DNA from: Skeletonema tropicum
Taxonomy: Eukaryota; Bacillariophyta; Thalassiosirophyceae; Thalassiosirales; Thalassiosiraceae
Length of the DNA stretch: 64,000 bases
Reading direction: 5' to 3'
NCBI GenBank assembly: GCA_037178625.1
Contig: CM074145.1
Span: 124,001 to 188,000 of the forward strand
Below, in pieces: positions 31,921-42,438 of this stretch. Below the pieces are notes generated by a model, which saw only the letters and a program-made list of their open reading frames with translations, was not told the origin of the DNA and ran no database searches. The number at the start of each line of letters is the position of its first letter. The first letter of the stretch is position 1. The translations under genes and the position numbers were made by a program.

Positions 31921-32868
31921 ATGAGCACAACTGAGGCGGCGGCGAAAGATAGATGCGCATCCTGCGGAATTACAGGTGGCGACAATATCAAATTGAAGAA
32001 TTGCACCGCATGCAAACTCGTCAAATATTGTGGCGTTGAATGTCAACGAAATCATAGATCACAACATAAACGATCTTGTAAGAAACGGGCCACTGAGTTA
32101 AAAGATGAGCTGCTTTTTAAGCAGCCTGAAAGCACACATCTCGGCGATTGTCCTATTTGTTTGTTGCCGTTGCCATTTGCTAAAACACAAGAAACACAGA
32201 GGTATACTAACCAGTCATGCTGCAGTAAAGTGGTATGTAATGGGTGTAATCATGCCAATAAATTGCGAGAGTTAGAGGAAAGGCTGTCACCAAAATGCCC
32301 ATTTTGTCGAACTGAGGTTCCGTCGACGGACGCACAATGTCTTGTGAATCAAAAGCGGAGGGCTAAAGCGAACGACCCAGCTGCTTTGAATAATATCGGC
32401 ATGCGTAGTTTCGATGCAGGGGACTATGCGACTGCTATTCAGTATTGGGAGAAGGCAGCTGAAATAGGTGGGTCGGATGGCACAGATAAAACGGGTTGCA
32501 TCGATTCACACAGTAACTTATCAATTGCTTACAGAGATGGGTATGGTGTCGAACAGGACATGAAAAAGTACATCTATCATATGGAAAAGGCCGCAATTGG
32601 TGGACACCCCATTCATAGGAACAATCTTGGAAGCGAGGAGATGTCAAAAGGCAACATTGATAGGGCAGCGAAACATTTCATTATTGCCGCCAATCTCGGT
32701 CTTGATCTCTCACTACAAGCGCTGAGGGATTTATATACAAGGGGAGTGGTCAGCAAAGAGGACTTTGCTGCTGCCCTCCGTGCTTATCAGGATGCAGTGG
32801 ATGCAACGAAAAGTCCTCAGAGGGATGCTGCAGAAGAATTTCGAAAGATGACACAAGCAAATGAATGA
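31921..32868 (+). CDS. MYND-RING-Sel1 repeat protein, intact
   Basis: 315 residues. The MYND finger lies near residues 12-53 (CASC ... CTAC ... YC..EC ... H..SC). The RING-like cluster near 77-126 reads CPICLLPLP ... SCC ... CNGC ... CPFCRTEVP. Sel1-type repeats follow (DAGDYATAIQYWEKAAEIGG, then EKAAIGGHPIHRNNLG), then the tail SKEDFAAALRAYQDAVDAT. Compared with sisters it has about ten extra residues (SDGTDKTGCID) between the first and second repeats. It converges on the copy ending at 32984, only 115 bp away. Probably a protein-protein adaptor; role unknown. Confidence 0.86.
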   Translation: MSTTEAAAKDRCASCGITGGDNIKLKNCTACKLVKYCGVECQRNHRSQHKRSCKKRATELKDELLFKQPESTHLGDCPICLLPLPFAKTQETQRYTNQSCCSKVVCNGCNHANKLRELEERLSPKCPFCRTEVPSTDAQCLVNQKRRAKANDPAALNNIGMRSFDAGDYATAIQYWEKAAEIGGSDGTDKTGCIDSHSNLSIAYRDGYGVEQDMKKYIYHMEKAAIGGHPIHRNNLGSEEMSKGNIDRAAKHFIIAANLGLDLSLQALRDLYTRGVVSKEDFAAALRAYQDAVDATKSPQRDAAEEFRKMTQANE

Positions 32869-32983
32869 TCTATGCCTATGTGAATTTGCTTACTAGGTTA
32901 ACGCAATTAGTAAAACTTTATTCCAAAATTTAAAGATGGGGGAGGTAAAATAATTGGAATCCGGCATGTATATATGTGATTAA

Positions 32984-33910
32984 TTATCGATCTTTGTTTG
33001 GGGGCCTTATATTGAGAGATTCTATATTTCGTCCTGCTTCCTCTCTTTGCGGACTCTTTGTTGCATCTACAGCTATCTGATACGCCCGAAGAGCCTCCCC
33101 AAATTCATCTTTGCTTATCTTCCCATCAACATATCCCTCCTTGAGCTTTGCTAACGCATCCTCTAAACCTTGTTTGGCAGCGATGATCAAATGCTTCATT
33201 GCTCTCTCATAGCTACCATAATTTCGTTCATACATTCCAAGGGCATATCTAGATTCAGCGCTGCCACCTATCGCTGCAACTTCCAAATGATAATTTCCCT
33301 TTTTCATGTTCACGTCTGCTCCCTCTCCGTCCATATACATAAAACCTGCCTCGTGGTGTGATTGAATATCCCCCAATGAAGCGGCCTTAAGGAACAGCTC
33401 CAATGATGCAACATAGTCTTCCTCGCCATAGTACTTCAATGCCATGCAACGGATTGAAAAAGGATCATTCGCTGCCGCACGCTTCTTCAAGTGTGCATTG
33501 GCTTCTCCATCACCATCTGGATAAGGTGTTCTACAGAAAGGGCATTTTTCTCCTAGTGATGATTGCCCCTTGCTAGCGTAGATGCAGCCAATGCAGATCA
33601 TTTTGCCACAGCATGAATGGTAGGCTGCACTCCCCGATCTATGTGCGTCAATTGGAAGAGGAAGGAAGCAGATCGGACAGTCGCCAAGATGGCTGCTCTC
33701 CGGCTGTTTGAATAACATCTCGTCATACAGTTCCGCGGCCCGTTTCTTACAAGCTCGTTTGTGCCTTGATCTGTGATTTCTCTGACATTCTACGCCACAG
33801 TACTTCACTAGTTTGCATGCGGTGCAATTCTTCAACTTGATGTCATCGCCGCCTGTAATTCCACACGACGCACAAATCTCATCCGCCTCATCCATAGCTG
33901 CACTGCTCAT
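32984..33910 (-). CDS. MYND-RING-Sel1 repeat protein, diverged but intact
   Basis: 308 residues from ATG 33910 (MSSAAMDEADEICASC). The frame is open for a few codons upstream without an ATG. The MYND finger is fully conserved. The RING-like part is divergent (CPICFLPLP ... SCCGKMICIGC ... KCPFCRTPYP). Sel1 repeats are more diverged than in other copies (GEEDYVASLELFLKAASLGD, EVAAIGGSAESRYALG). It ends with SKDEFGEALRAYQIAVDATK and an extra basic tail. This looks like an older, independently evolving member. It forms a divergent pair with 34309 and a convergent pair with 31921. Confidence 0.85.
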   Translation of the reverse strand: MSSAAMDEADEICASCGITGGDDIKLKNCTACKLVKYCGVECQRNHRSRHKRACKKRAAELYDEMLFKQPESSHLGDCPICFLPLPIDAHRSGSAAYHSCCGKMICIGCIYASKGQSSLGEKCPFCRTPYPDGDGEANAHLKKRAAANDPFSIRCMALKYYGEEDYVASLELFLKAASLGDIQSHHEAGFMYMDGEGADVNMKKGNYHLEVAAIGGSAESRYALGMYERNYGSYERAMKHLIIAAKQGLEDALAKLKEGYVDGKISKDEFGEALRAYQIAVDATKSPQREEAGRNIESLNIRPPNKDR

Positions 33911-34308
33911 CCTTGACAAGTGCTCGTCGGGCAATATTCTATCTAAAAGCTATTGAATATGATATCATCTAATAGCGCCCAAGCCCAAGGTCGATGGCAA
34001 GAGTATTGTACGTGATACTAGAGAGAAGATGATTTGTAGTTACATGCATACGATAGTAACTTGGCATTTGGCATCAAAGAGCAAGCTGAAAGCTGCCAGA
34101 AAAATGGCGCCAGACGGCAAAAAGTCCGCGAACTAACTTCTGCACATAAAAGATTGAATGTCATCGGTCATTGGTCAGTGCGTGGTGGTTGGTCGGTGGT
34201 CGGTCATGGTCAGTGGTAATGGCATCTAAACAGTAGCTGGTGGTGCTCATCGTGATATTTCATAGGCTCTTTGTCATTCCCCTATCATAATAGCGGCGGT
34301 ATAAAAAA
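33911..34308. promoter_or_regulatory. Divergent spacer between two MYND copies
   Basis: About 400 bp with both upstream regions. Contains a run of GGTCAGTGG/GGTCGGTGG-type short repeats (about 34165-34215). The last 45 bases (TAATAGCGGCGGTATAAAAA) carry a TATAAA string just before ATG 34309. The string is too close to the start codon to act as a usual TATA box unless the leader is very short. Confidence 0.35.
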
Positions 34309-35103
34309 ATGAGCAGCACAACTGAGGCAGCGGCGGATGATAGATGTGCATCCTGCGGAATTACAGGCGGCGATGACATCAAATTGAAGAACTGCACCGC
34401 ATGCAAACTCGTCAAATACTGCGGCGTTGAATGTCAACGAAATCATAGATCACAACATAAACGAGCATGTAAGAAACGGGCGGCCGAATTAAAAGATGAG
34501 CTGTTATTCAAACAGCCTGAGAGCAGCCATTACGGCGACTGCCCGATCTGTTTGCTGCCGCTGCCATTTCCTACATCGCAAGATACAATTAGGTATACTA
34601 TTTATCCGTGCTGCAGTAAAATGGTGTGTGATGGCTGCATCTACACCAATGTCAGGAGAGTGAGAGAACAGAGGCTGTCACCATCATGCCCATTCTGTCG
34701 ATGCCATATACCGAAAACAGTCGCAGAAGGCGGTCAGCTTGAAATGAAGAGGTTGAAAGCGAACGATCCACTTGCTTTGAACAATATGGGCTCGGATAGA
34801 ATCGACGCAGGGGACTATGCGGCTGCTATTGAATATTGGGAGAAGGCAGCTGGATTGGGTTGGATTGAATCACACTACAATTTATCAACTCTGTACGAGT
34901 TGCAGCAAGGTGTTGAAAAAGATATGAAAAAATACATTTACCACACGGAACAGGCCGCCATTGGTGGACATCCCGTAGCAAGGCTCAACCTTGGTGTGTG
35001 GGAGCAGGATAAAGGCAACATTGATAGGGCAGCGAAACATTTCATTATTGCCGCCAATCACGGTTATGATGGCGCAATAGAAGCGCTGAAATTGAATCGC
35101 TAG
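34309..35103 (+). CDS. MYND-RING-Sel1 protein, C-terminus cut off by an insertion
   Basis: 264 residues. The MYND finger and the RING-like cluster (CPICLLPLP ... PCCSKMVCDGC ... CPFCRCHIP) are intact. Sel1 repeats run to AKHFIIAANHGYDGAIEALK and then stop after LNR, where sisters continue for about 45 residues. The missing tail (TYYARGAVSKEDFAAALRAY...) is found 460 bp downstream at 35551-35693. An insertion therefore split the gene and supplied a new stop. The protein keeps all zinc modules and could still function. Confidence 0.75.
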   Translation: MSSTTEAAADDRCASCGITGGDDIKLKNCTACKLVKYCGVECQRNHRSQHKRACKKRAAELKDELLFKQPESSHYGDCPICLLPLPFPTSQDTIRYTIYPCCSKMVCDGCIYTNVRRVREQRLSPSCPFCRCHIPKTVAEGGQLEMKRLKANDPLALNNMGSDRIDAGDYAAAIEYWEKAAGLGWIESHYNLSTLYELQQGVEKDMKKYIYHTEQAAIGGHPVARLNLGVWEQDKGNIDRAAKHFIIAANHGYDGAIEALKLNR

Positions 35104-35550
35104 TTACGTCCACTAATCGCTAGTATTTGTGCAAGACATGATGAGAGCACTTTAATGATGTGTTAAATGCAACCAGAAAGGCTCGTGCACGCCAAGCCGA
35201 AAGATAGAACGAATCGATTGCTAGCTTTTGGACGATGGAATCGAACGAATGAAATCGAACGAATGGAATCGAACGAATGGAATCGAACGAATGGAATCGA
35301 ACAAATGGAATCGAATGGAATCGAACGATCGAATCGAATCGAACGAATCGAATCGTTATATTATTGGTGTCTATCGTCGATCAATTGCGAATTATTCGAT
35401 TTATTAGTACATTCTATCTAGACGCAGACGGGTGTCAAGGGGCGGGCCTGGCGGCACCTACGGGGCTGCCGACGGGTGTCAACAATTCTGTCCGCCCCTA
35501 TCATATTTTGGCGGGAGCGGGGTTGCGACACCCATCCTGTCCGTGGCTGA
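35089..35550. mobile_element. Insertion that splits the MYND gene, contains a 14-bp satellite
   Basis: About 462 bp lie between the two parts of the gene. GCTGAA occurs at both edges (35083-35088 and 35551-35556), a possible 6-bp target duplication. The interior has AATCGCTAGT twice at its left end and the satellite described separately. It also has GACGGGTGTCAA twice (about 35428 and 35471) plus an inverted GACACCC near the right edge. No open frame of note and no clear terminal repeats, so the mechanism is unknown. Confidence 0.5.
35235..35360 (+). repeat. 14-bp satellite GAATGGAATCGAAC
   Basis: About five consecutive near-perfect 14-bp units, then degenerate GAATCGAATCGAAC mixtures. Confidence 0.85.
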
Positions 35551-35693
35551 AGACGTATTATGCACGGGGAGCGGTTAGCAAAGAGGACTTTGCTGCTGCC
35601 CTTCGTGCTTATCAGGCTGCAGTGGATGCAACGAAAAGTCCTCAGAGGGATGCTGCAGAAGCATTTGCTGAGCGTAATGCGATAAGAATGTGA
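35551..35693 (+). pseudogene. Severed 3' end of the MYND gene at 34309
   Basis: Reads LKTYYARGAVSKEDFAAALR and on to SPQRDAAEAFAERNAIRM with a stop. This is the tail expected after residue 260 of the gene at 34309. Confidence 0.8.
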
Positions 35694-36009
35694 CGTTTGT
35701 CATGATTAATTATCGCCTCCTCCTCTTCAAGAGTATTATGCTTATCCTACATACTCCGGAGTCATCGCAGAAGAAGGGTGATGATGATGAGGGAGGGGAT
35801 TTGGGCATGAGTCATTCGAATGAGAGTGGTGTCGAAACTACAGGGAATGGGAGTCGGAGAGATCTTCGTGCAGATTATAAGAATGAGAGGGAAAAGGAAC
35901 GAGTGTTGAGTCGAGTATTCAAGTAGGTGATTGGAGAGTAGAACTAAAAAATTATGGAACTTTTTGACTGATGTATTTACAATACATTCACAATCTCTTC
36001 AATATGAAT
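35694..36009. other. Spacer with an orphan coding-like stretch
   Basis: Bases 35780-35926 read KKGDDDEGGDLGMSHSNESG ... ADYKNEREKERVLSRVFK and stop, preceded by an acceptor-like CATCGCAG. It has the feel of a last exon, but no upstream exon was found. Confidence 0.3.
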
Positions 36010-36370
36010 TTACGTCTCAAGTTGCTTCTGACTTCGATGAAATTCATCAGCTGCCTCTCTCTGCGGACTCTTGGTTGCGTCCACAGCTGCCTGGTGTGCG
36101 CGAAGAGTAGTAGCTAGGTCCTCTTTGCTGACGAATCCCCTCTTGAATGTATCCATCATCTTTTTGATTGATACATCATATCCTTGTGTGGCAGCAATGA
36201 TCCAATGTTTCACTGCTCTTTCAACATTGTCATTGCTCATATCGAAGCATCCATGAGCTAGACCACCGCACCAATCGCAGCCTCTTCCAAATGATACATC
36301 ATCTCCCCCCTGTCCTTCTCAACACTCTGACCTTTCAAATACATACCTGCCAGACCACAATGAAAGACTA
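36010..36370 (-). pseudogene. 3' fragment of a MYND-RING-Sel1 copy
   Basis: Contains MYLKGQSVEKDRGEMMYHLE and EEAAIGAVV in one frame, then VERAVKHWIIAATQGYDVSI and the tail SKEDLATTLRAHQAAVDATK in another, stopping at 36010. The MYND and RING parts are absent. It converges on the split copy at 34309-35693, as in the other MYND pairs. Confidence 0.7.
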
Positions 36371-36803
36371 TATCTCTGCCGCTGGAAGCACAAATTGATG
36401 TTACTGTTACCACCTCAATTTTGTCTGTGTTCATTTTCACCGTCACCGCCCGTGCCAAAATGTATAAAGATAGTGGGTGTCCGTCGATAGTGTTCGTGCA
36501 ATGATCTTGTTCAGTCGTTGCGCTCTCAGACTGTGAGTTTGTTTCCTGCAACTGCATGCAACATGCAACTCAACTCGATTTGAGGAGCATGTTTCTGTTT
36601 CGTTTGTGTTGTGGGGATTTCGGTTATTTCCTGTAATACGGTAAACTACGTATTACTGGTATTGTAAATAAGAAAGCCGTCCACTGTTTGCTGTTGAAAA
36701 GTCTGTCCATCACCGCTTCCTTCTCCCCTCTCTTCTCCCCTTTCTCTTTCGTCACCTCACTCGACCACACAAAAAACTTGTGCACAAAATTTGCAAAACA
36801 ACC
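36371..36803. promoter_or_regulatory. Upstream region of eIF3d
   Basis: The last 90 bp before ATG 36804 are pyrimidine-rich (TTCTCCCCTCTCTTCTCCCC), common in leaders of translation genes. The ATG is in a good context (ACCATGG). The left half holds no gene. Confidence 0.4.
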
Positions 36804-38816
36804 ATGGCGACGTTCAACGTGCCCTACGTAACAACCAACACCTCCTCATGGGGCCCACCCGCCAAACCCGATGAGTCAAACCCCAATGCTCCCGTAAGCC
36901 GCTTCGCCTCCCTCCCCTACGCCCCCTTCGGCCGCTCCGATCGTCTCGGCCGCTGCGCCGATTTCACCACCCAATCGTTCGCCCGGACCGGAGATGCTAC
37001 AGCTGGATACTTCCGTGGCCGTACCACACGTAACGATGCCAATAAAAACTTGGAATTTCAATACAAAGTTGACAGCGAGGAGGCCAAAGAATTCCAATTG
37101 GTCGATTCATCCAACGTTCGTGCCGCCGGAGCACAGGGCGGAGCTGGCGGGGGAGGAAAACGCTTCGTTCCTCAAGCACGAAAGCGTGCTCAGAATGCAG
37201 CACGGTTGCGTCAACTTAATGCTCGTCGTGAAAATAATCAAAATGTTGGTGGGGTGGGACGATTCAATCAACCACAGCGTACCCGTGCCGGTGGACGTGG
37301 AGGACGTGGGCCCGGTGGACGAGGTGGCCGTGGTGGTGGTGGACAGTGGCGTGATCGGATTGATCGACAGGCTTCTGTGTCGGTCCGTCCCGATTGGCGT
37401 CGTGTCGAGGATATTGATCTTGGAAAATTATCCAAGGGGACCTCTCCTTTGTCCCATTTGGTGGACAATTCTTCTCCCAGTGGGGTGGAGGATTTGGTCT
37501 TTGCTGGATTTCTCGATCAGTACAATGATCAGTATGATAAGGTGTCTACTAGGACGCCTGCTCCTCTCAAGAGGGTGGAGACGAAGGAATTTTATCCCGT
37601 GACTACTACCGATGATCCTGTAATTGAAAAGTTGGCGATTGATGGGAAGGGGACCGTGTTTGCGACTGATGCTATTATTTCGCATCTTATGACTTGTGCG
37701 AGGTCGATTTATCCCTGGGATATTGGTAAGAAGTTGTACAGTGTCTTGTTGTTGATTAAATATGATGTACACAGTGTGAATTATTATATATTCATGATAT
37801 GAAATGGCCAATACTCATCCTATTCTCTGCTCCATACTTTCCTACAATCTCTCTCTCTTTCAGTGGTGCAAAAATTACCCACCGGAGCACTCTTCTTCGA
37901 TAAGCGTGATGCCTCTCAATTCGACTACCTCACCGTCCACGAAACATCCAACACTCCCCCCGCACCCCTTGGCAATCGTGATAATGAAGAGGATAAAATC
38001 AACACACCCGAACGTCTTAGTCTCGAGGCCACAATGATCAATCAGAACTTTACCCAGCAAATTTTGAGATCACAAAAGTATCGATCCAACTTTGATCTGC
38101 CCAACCCCTTTTGGGATGAGGAAGACAATGATGGCATGGAGCCAGCCTCAGTGGCATACCGTTATCGTAAGTTCGATTTGGGAGATGGCGTCGAACTTGT
38201 GGCACGTACTGAATTGCATGGGTTGGCCAAGGATAATAAAAAGGTCGACACTAGCAAGATTGCCCTTCCCGGTAAGAAGAAGAAGAAGAAGCAAGTTGAG
38301 GTGGAAGAAGAGCAGGGTGATCAATACATGACTGCGTATGCATTGAACGAGTATGATCCCTCTTATGCCTCTAATGCACCTCCGGCTCGTCCTGGAACAA
38401 CCATCAACTGGCGTGAAAAGTTGGATAATCAGCCTGGTGCCGTTCTCGCCTCTGAAATGAAGAATAACTCCTTCAAATTGGCCAAGTGGACTGCTCAATC
38501 TCTATTGGCAGGTGCTAGTCAAATGAAGATTGGTTTTGTGTCACGTATCAATCCCAAGAATGCCTATGAGCACACTGTTTTGGCAACACAGACCTACCGT
38601 CCTCATGACTTTGCCAGTCAAATGACCTTGGATATGGGCAGCATGTGGGGTATCTTCCGCTTGTTTGTAAAGTTGCTGAGTGATCAGCCCGAGGGTAAAT
38701 ATGTCATTATGAGAGATCCTAATAGAGCAATTGTGAGGATTTATGGTGTGCCCATGGAAACGTTTGAAGAGAGTGATGAGGAAAGCGATGAGGATGAGGA
38801 GGGTGAAGAAGAGTAA
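36804..38816 (+). CDS. EIF3D: Eukaryotic translation initiation factor 3 subunit D
   Basis: 624 residues in two exons: 36804-37725 and 37864-38816, intron 138 bp (GTAAGA ... CTCTTTCAG). The splice restores [20 protein letters not shown], which matches the signature of eIF3d around its cap-binding domain. The N-terminus ([18 protein letters not shown]) is also diagnostic. An RGG-rich stretch lies near residues 160-183 ([18 protein letters not shown]). The C-terminus ends with an acidic tail ([15 protein letters not shown]). eIF3d is a peripheral subunit of the eIF3 complex. It contacts the 40S ribosome near the mRNA channel and can bind the mRNA cap for selective initiation. It acts in the cytoplasm. 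Length agrees with the family (about 550-600) plus the RGG insert. The convergent neighbour is the ankyrin protein. Confidence 0.96.
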
Positions 38817-39258
38817 ATATAATTAAGTTAAGAAGCTTAAGTAATAAGTCGAAGTAGTTAAGGTCTTCTATCGTAGACGACGTAATAGACAAAAAAGAGA
38901 ATCGAATCCATATCATCTCTTGGTATGAAAAACAACAAATTCCCTCAGAAATTGGCTGTTGCTTTCGCTAAGGCTGAACTGGATGCTTGGCTTCATAAGT
39001 CTTAGATAACACCTAAGTAGATACAGAAATACTTAATCATTATCTTTCATTTCCGATCTAATTCTATTGGAAGAGGGAGATCGGGGGTGATATCGACACG
39101 AATAAATTTGGCTCCTCAAATCATCTTTATGTTATACATTACTATCTTATATATTTGCTGTATTCTACTTGCTATTTTGCCTACAAAACATGTGTCAACT
39201 CAATTAAATTCAATTCATTTCTTCCCCATAATCCTTAAAAGACCCTTCATGCCAACAA
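38817..39258. other. Spacer between convergent genes
   Basis: Shared 3' region of eIF3d and the F-box/ankyrin gene. AT-rich, no gene. Poly(A) signals of both genes would lie here but are not individually clear. Confidence 0.35.
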
Positions 39259-42200
39259 CTACCTTCCAAAGAATTGCTGTGCCAAATATGATACAAATGG
39301 CACCATTCTGTCCCCCGCATTAGCTGAGGACCCAAACATCCACGACCCAACGAATCGATTGTCCGCCCCCAAACCTTCCAACTCTGAAGCAACTTCCTCA
39401 TTACTGAGCCTCTCTGCCCAGTGGTACGGTGTATAGCCATTGCCCGCCTCCACTGTCAGCTTGGCGCCATGTTCGGCCAGTATCCTCACTGAAAGGACAG
39501 AATTGGCACCCGCGGCAAAGTGTAACGCTGTCCATCCATTTGCATCCGTCACGTTGACATCGCAAAGACCACAATCCTTGCTGGGATCATTTTCGTCAAT
39601 GCCACCACAAAGGAATTCAAGGACCTTCTGGGCTCCATTAAAGGCAGCGGCATGCAATGCACATGTCTCGGTTTCATCTTGGCCAATGAAGAATCGATCT
39701 ACATCCATCATCTTCTGATTTTGAAGTATATCCTTGACAATATCAATTTTGTCGTCGGACGTGCACGCATCGATGAAACGAATACCCAATTCCATCTGTT
39801 CATCTTCCGAAAGAGCATCGAAATTGGCTTTACGTTCCTCCTTCACAAGCATGGTAACTTCCGATGCCGCGCTCTTCACTGCATTTGCATACGCTCCAAT
39901 ACATCCGCTTGGTGAAGTAGCATTATCAGCTTCAGGAGCGACCCAGGGGGGCTGAAAGTGACTTATCTTGAAAGGGAGGAACGAAGATGCAGCCGTTGCT
40001 GCCGCCGATGCATCTATGGAAGATTTCTTCTGCTCACTTGCCGATAGATGATCATAAGGGTTGGATGAGAATGGATGATCCATGGCGTAAGATATAGCTT
40101 CTGGTGTAGGTGGCTCGACTTCTACTTCGGGTTTACCGCTGGATTCGTCCATGGATGCTCCCCCTCCAGATTGGACTTCACCGATTCGCAGAAAATGAGA
40201 TCTCTTGTCGCGGTGCTTCCTTGGAGCGGCCTCGTTAACTCCATTTCCACCTATGCCGCTGCTACTATCGCTTCGCCCCTCGACAGAATCCAAGTTGGTG
40301 GTGGATGAATTGGGAGACTGAAACGCATGATAAAGCCGCGATGCAATGGCAGAGGGGTGCTTGATCATGTTAGACAGGTCGTCAAGACTTCCCATACTGG
40401 CGGAACTATCGTTACGACTTCGCGGTGCAGTGTCCGTCTCATCAATCTCATTCGTTGGGTGACCGTCGATAAAACCCGCACTATCGCCCTCTGCCTCTTC
40501 ATATTTTTCTTCGTCATCACTGCCACCATGTTCCCCCTTCTCCTTCTTAATAGTCAGCTGCCCAGCCTTGACAAGGCTCCCAGCCAACCCCAATTTGATC
40601 ATCACATTTTTAGCAACTTCCATTGTCTCTTCATCAATGTTAATTTCGCCAGCATTAACCTTGTAGGCTGCCCCCAAAAGAGTTAACAATAGGGCCATAT
40701 TTCGTGCCTTGGCTTTCATTCCATCTTGTTGCTGAATTGATGCGCTCACCTCCCCCCCATGTATCTCCGATTGCTCTCCCCCCTCGCTGATCCCCTGATG
40801 TTCGCCCTCCCCCTCCCCTCGCAATGCCTCCCTCTCAATAATAACCTCATCTCCCCCCTCACCACCACCATCCTCATTCCCCTGCTGCTGCTGCTCCTGC
40901 TGCTGCTCCTTCATCGCCTTGAAAAAACTCCCCATCCCCCCAGCAACTCCCAACTTGATCATCATTCCTTTCATCAACTCCATTGTCTCCTCATCCAAAT
41001 AATTTGGCACCTCCCCATGTTGAAATTTATAAGCAGCACCTAGAAAAGTGAATAGTAGTGCCATGTTTCTTGCTGTGGATATCTTCATTCCATCTTGTTG
41101 CTGTTGCTGTTGCTGAACTAAATTTTCACCACCAGGTAAAATCTGTTCACTCTCCCCCTGTTGATGTTGCAATCTCGACTGATCATGTTCCTCTCCCAAC
41201 TCATCATCATCACCATTGCCATTGCCACTACCACCATGATTGTTACTATTATAATGCAATCGAATCATCTGCCTTAAATAACTCAACGAATACATCATTG
41301 GCATACCTCGAATACTCGCATTGGAATCCAAATACAATTGTACAATCTGACGTGCTCGTGCATTATTGAGTCTGGACAAGCGTGATATAACTCCTGTCCC
41401 TGCTATCATCATGGTTGAGTTGTATTCCTCCTCCTCTTCATCATCATCTTCATGGCAGTAGTTATTGTAATAATCATAAGCATGATAAATTTTTGTGTTG
41501 GTACTTGAAATTTCACTACTCTCACCCACCAAAAGAGCACGCTGCAACGACAACTCCAAAAAGTAAAAACATTCAAAATTACACCGTTTGCAAGTTTCAC
41601 TAAAGGATGCGAGAGATTGTGCATCCAAATAGGTAAATGTGTTCATTAGGATGTCGTGTTGGAATAAGATGTGAATGGAGGATGTGGATATAGAAGATAT
41701 TGGTAAGCAAGAAGTACAAGTGGCGTGGTCATGGTTGTCATGGTTAGGGTGATGCTGATGCGGATGATGATTGGTAGGTGATGACTCGACATCCAAAGTA
41801 GAAGTACCACCACCGCCGACACCGCCACCACCAGCCAAGTTGTTATTGTTGGAAATATTGGAAGCAATCGAAAAGTAGCAGCTGCTCACTCGTCTCATCC
41901 CGCCAACTGGATAGCCTAAGTTGCAGCCCACCACTGCACTTGCACCACCGTTATTACTATTATTACTATTATTAGAGGCCAAGTGAAAGTCATTGGTCGG
42001 CGACAATGACAATGACTGATGATTGCTGTGCAGGGACAGCGAGGGCGGCAGATTGAGCAACTGGAATAATTGCTGAGACTGCTGCTGCATCATGGACATG
42101 TCGATATTATTATTATTGAGATGATGATTCTCAGTCTCAGCAGTCTCAGTTTCTTCGTGAATCGTGTCTTCGAGAGGATCATAATCGTAGTTGAATAATG

Positions 42201-42438
42201 TAAAATAATCCTCATCGTTCATGTTGTCATTGTCATTATTGTCATTGCTGTGACCGTGACTGCTAGAATTAGAATTGTGCTGCGAGCGCGAGTCAATATG
42301 ATTGATCAGCATGTCGATGTCGTCATTGTCAGTGGCGCCGCGTGCCTGAGACGAGGCATCATCATTATTTGTTTCACTACGTCGACGTTGTGCCATGATG
42401 TTGGATGACGATGAGGAGTGTCGCGGCGAGGAGGTCAT
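39259..42438 (-). CDS. F-box-like and ankyrin repeat protein
   Basis: 1059 residues, single exon. The N-terminal ~250 residues are low complexity (Ser, Asn, His, Gly). An F-box-like segment lies near 258-300 (ILFQHDILMNTFTYLDAQSL, ASFSETCKRCNFEC). Two copies of a ~55-residue segment follow near 447-505 and 570-625 (ARNMALLFTFLGAAYKF and ARNMALLLTLLGAAYKV, each then DEETME and MIKLG.AG). They are separated by Gln/Glu-rich linkers. C-terminal ankyrin repeats lie near 925-1030 (CALHAAAFNGAQKVLEFLCG, GWTALHFAAGANSVLSVRIL, GYTPYHWAERLSNEEVASEL). F-box plus ankyrin suggests a substrate adaptor for SCF-type ubiquitin ligases, an inference from architecture. The start is the only ATG before the frame closes upstream. 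Confidence 0.75.
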   Translation of the reverse strand: MTSSPRHSSSSSNIMAQRRRSETNNDDASSQARGATDNDDIDMLINHIDSRSQHNSNSSSHGHSNDNNDNDNMNDEDYFTLFNYDYDPLEDTIHEETETAETENHHLNNNNIDMSMMQQQSQQLFQLLNLPPSLSLHSNHQSLSLSPTNDFHLASNNSNNSNNGGASAVVGCNLGYPVGGMRRVSSCYFSIASNISNNNNLAGGGGVGGGGTSTLDVESSPTNHHPHQHHPNHDNHDHATCTSCLPISSISTSSIHILFQHDILMNTFTYLDAQSLASFSETCKRCNFECFYFLELSLQRALLVGESSEISSTNTKIYHAYDYYNNYCHEDDDEEEEEYNSTMMIAGTGVISRLSRLNNARARQIVQLYLDSNASIRGMPMMYSLSYLRQMIRLHYNSNNHGGSGNGNGDDDELGEEHDQSRLQHQQGESEQILPGGENLVQQQQQQQDGMKISTARNMALLFTFLGAAYKFQHGEVPNYLDEETMELMKGMMIKLGVAGGMGSFFKAMKEQQQEQQQQGNEDGGGEGGDEVIIEREALRGEGEGEHQGISEGGEQSEIHGGEVSASIQQQDGMKAKARNMALLLTLLGAAYKVNAGEINIDEETMEVAKNVMIKLGLAGSLVKAGQLTIKKEKGEHGGSDDEEKYEEAEGDSAGFIDGHPTNEIDETDTAPRSRNDSSASMGSLDDLSNMIKHPSAIASRLYHAFQSPNSSTTNLDSVEGRSDSSSGIGGNGVNEAAPRKHRDKRSHFLRIGEVQSGGGASMDESSGKPEVEVEPPTPEAISYAMDHPFSSNPYDHLSASEQKKSSIDASAAATAASSFLPFKISHFQPPWVAPEADNATSPSGCIGAYANAVKSAASEVTMLVKEERKANFDALSEDEQMELGIRFIDACTSDDKIDIVKDILQNQKMMDVDRFFIGQDETETCALHAAAFNGAQKVLEFLCGGIDENDPSKDCGLCDVNVTDANGWTALHFAAGANSVLSVRILAEHGAKLTVEAGNGYTPYHWAERLSNEEVASELEGLGADNRFVGSWMFGSSANAGDRMVPFVSYLAQQFFGR

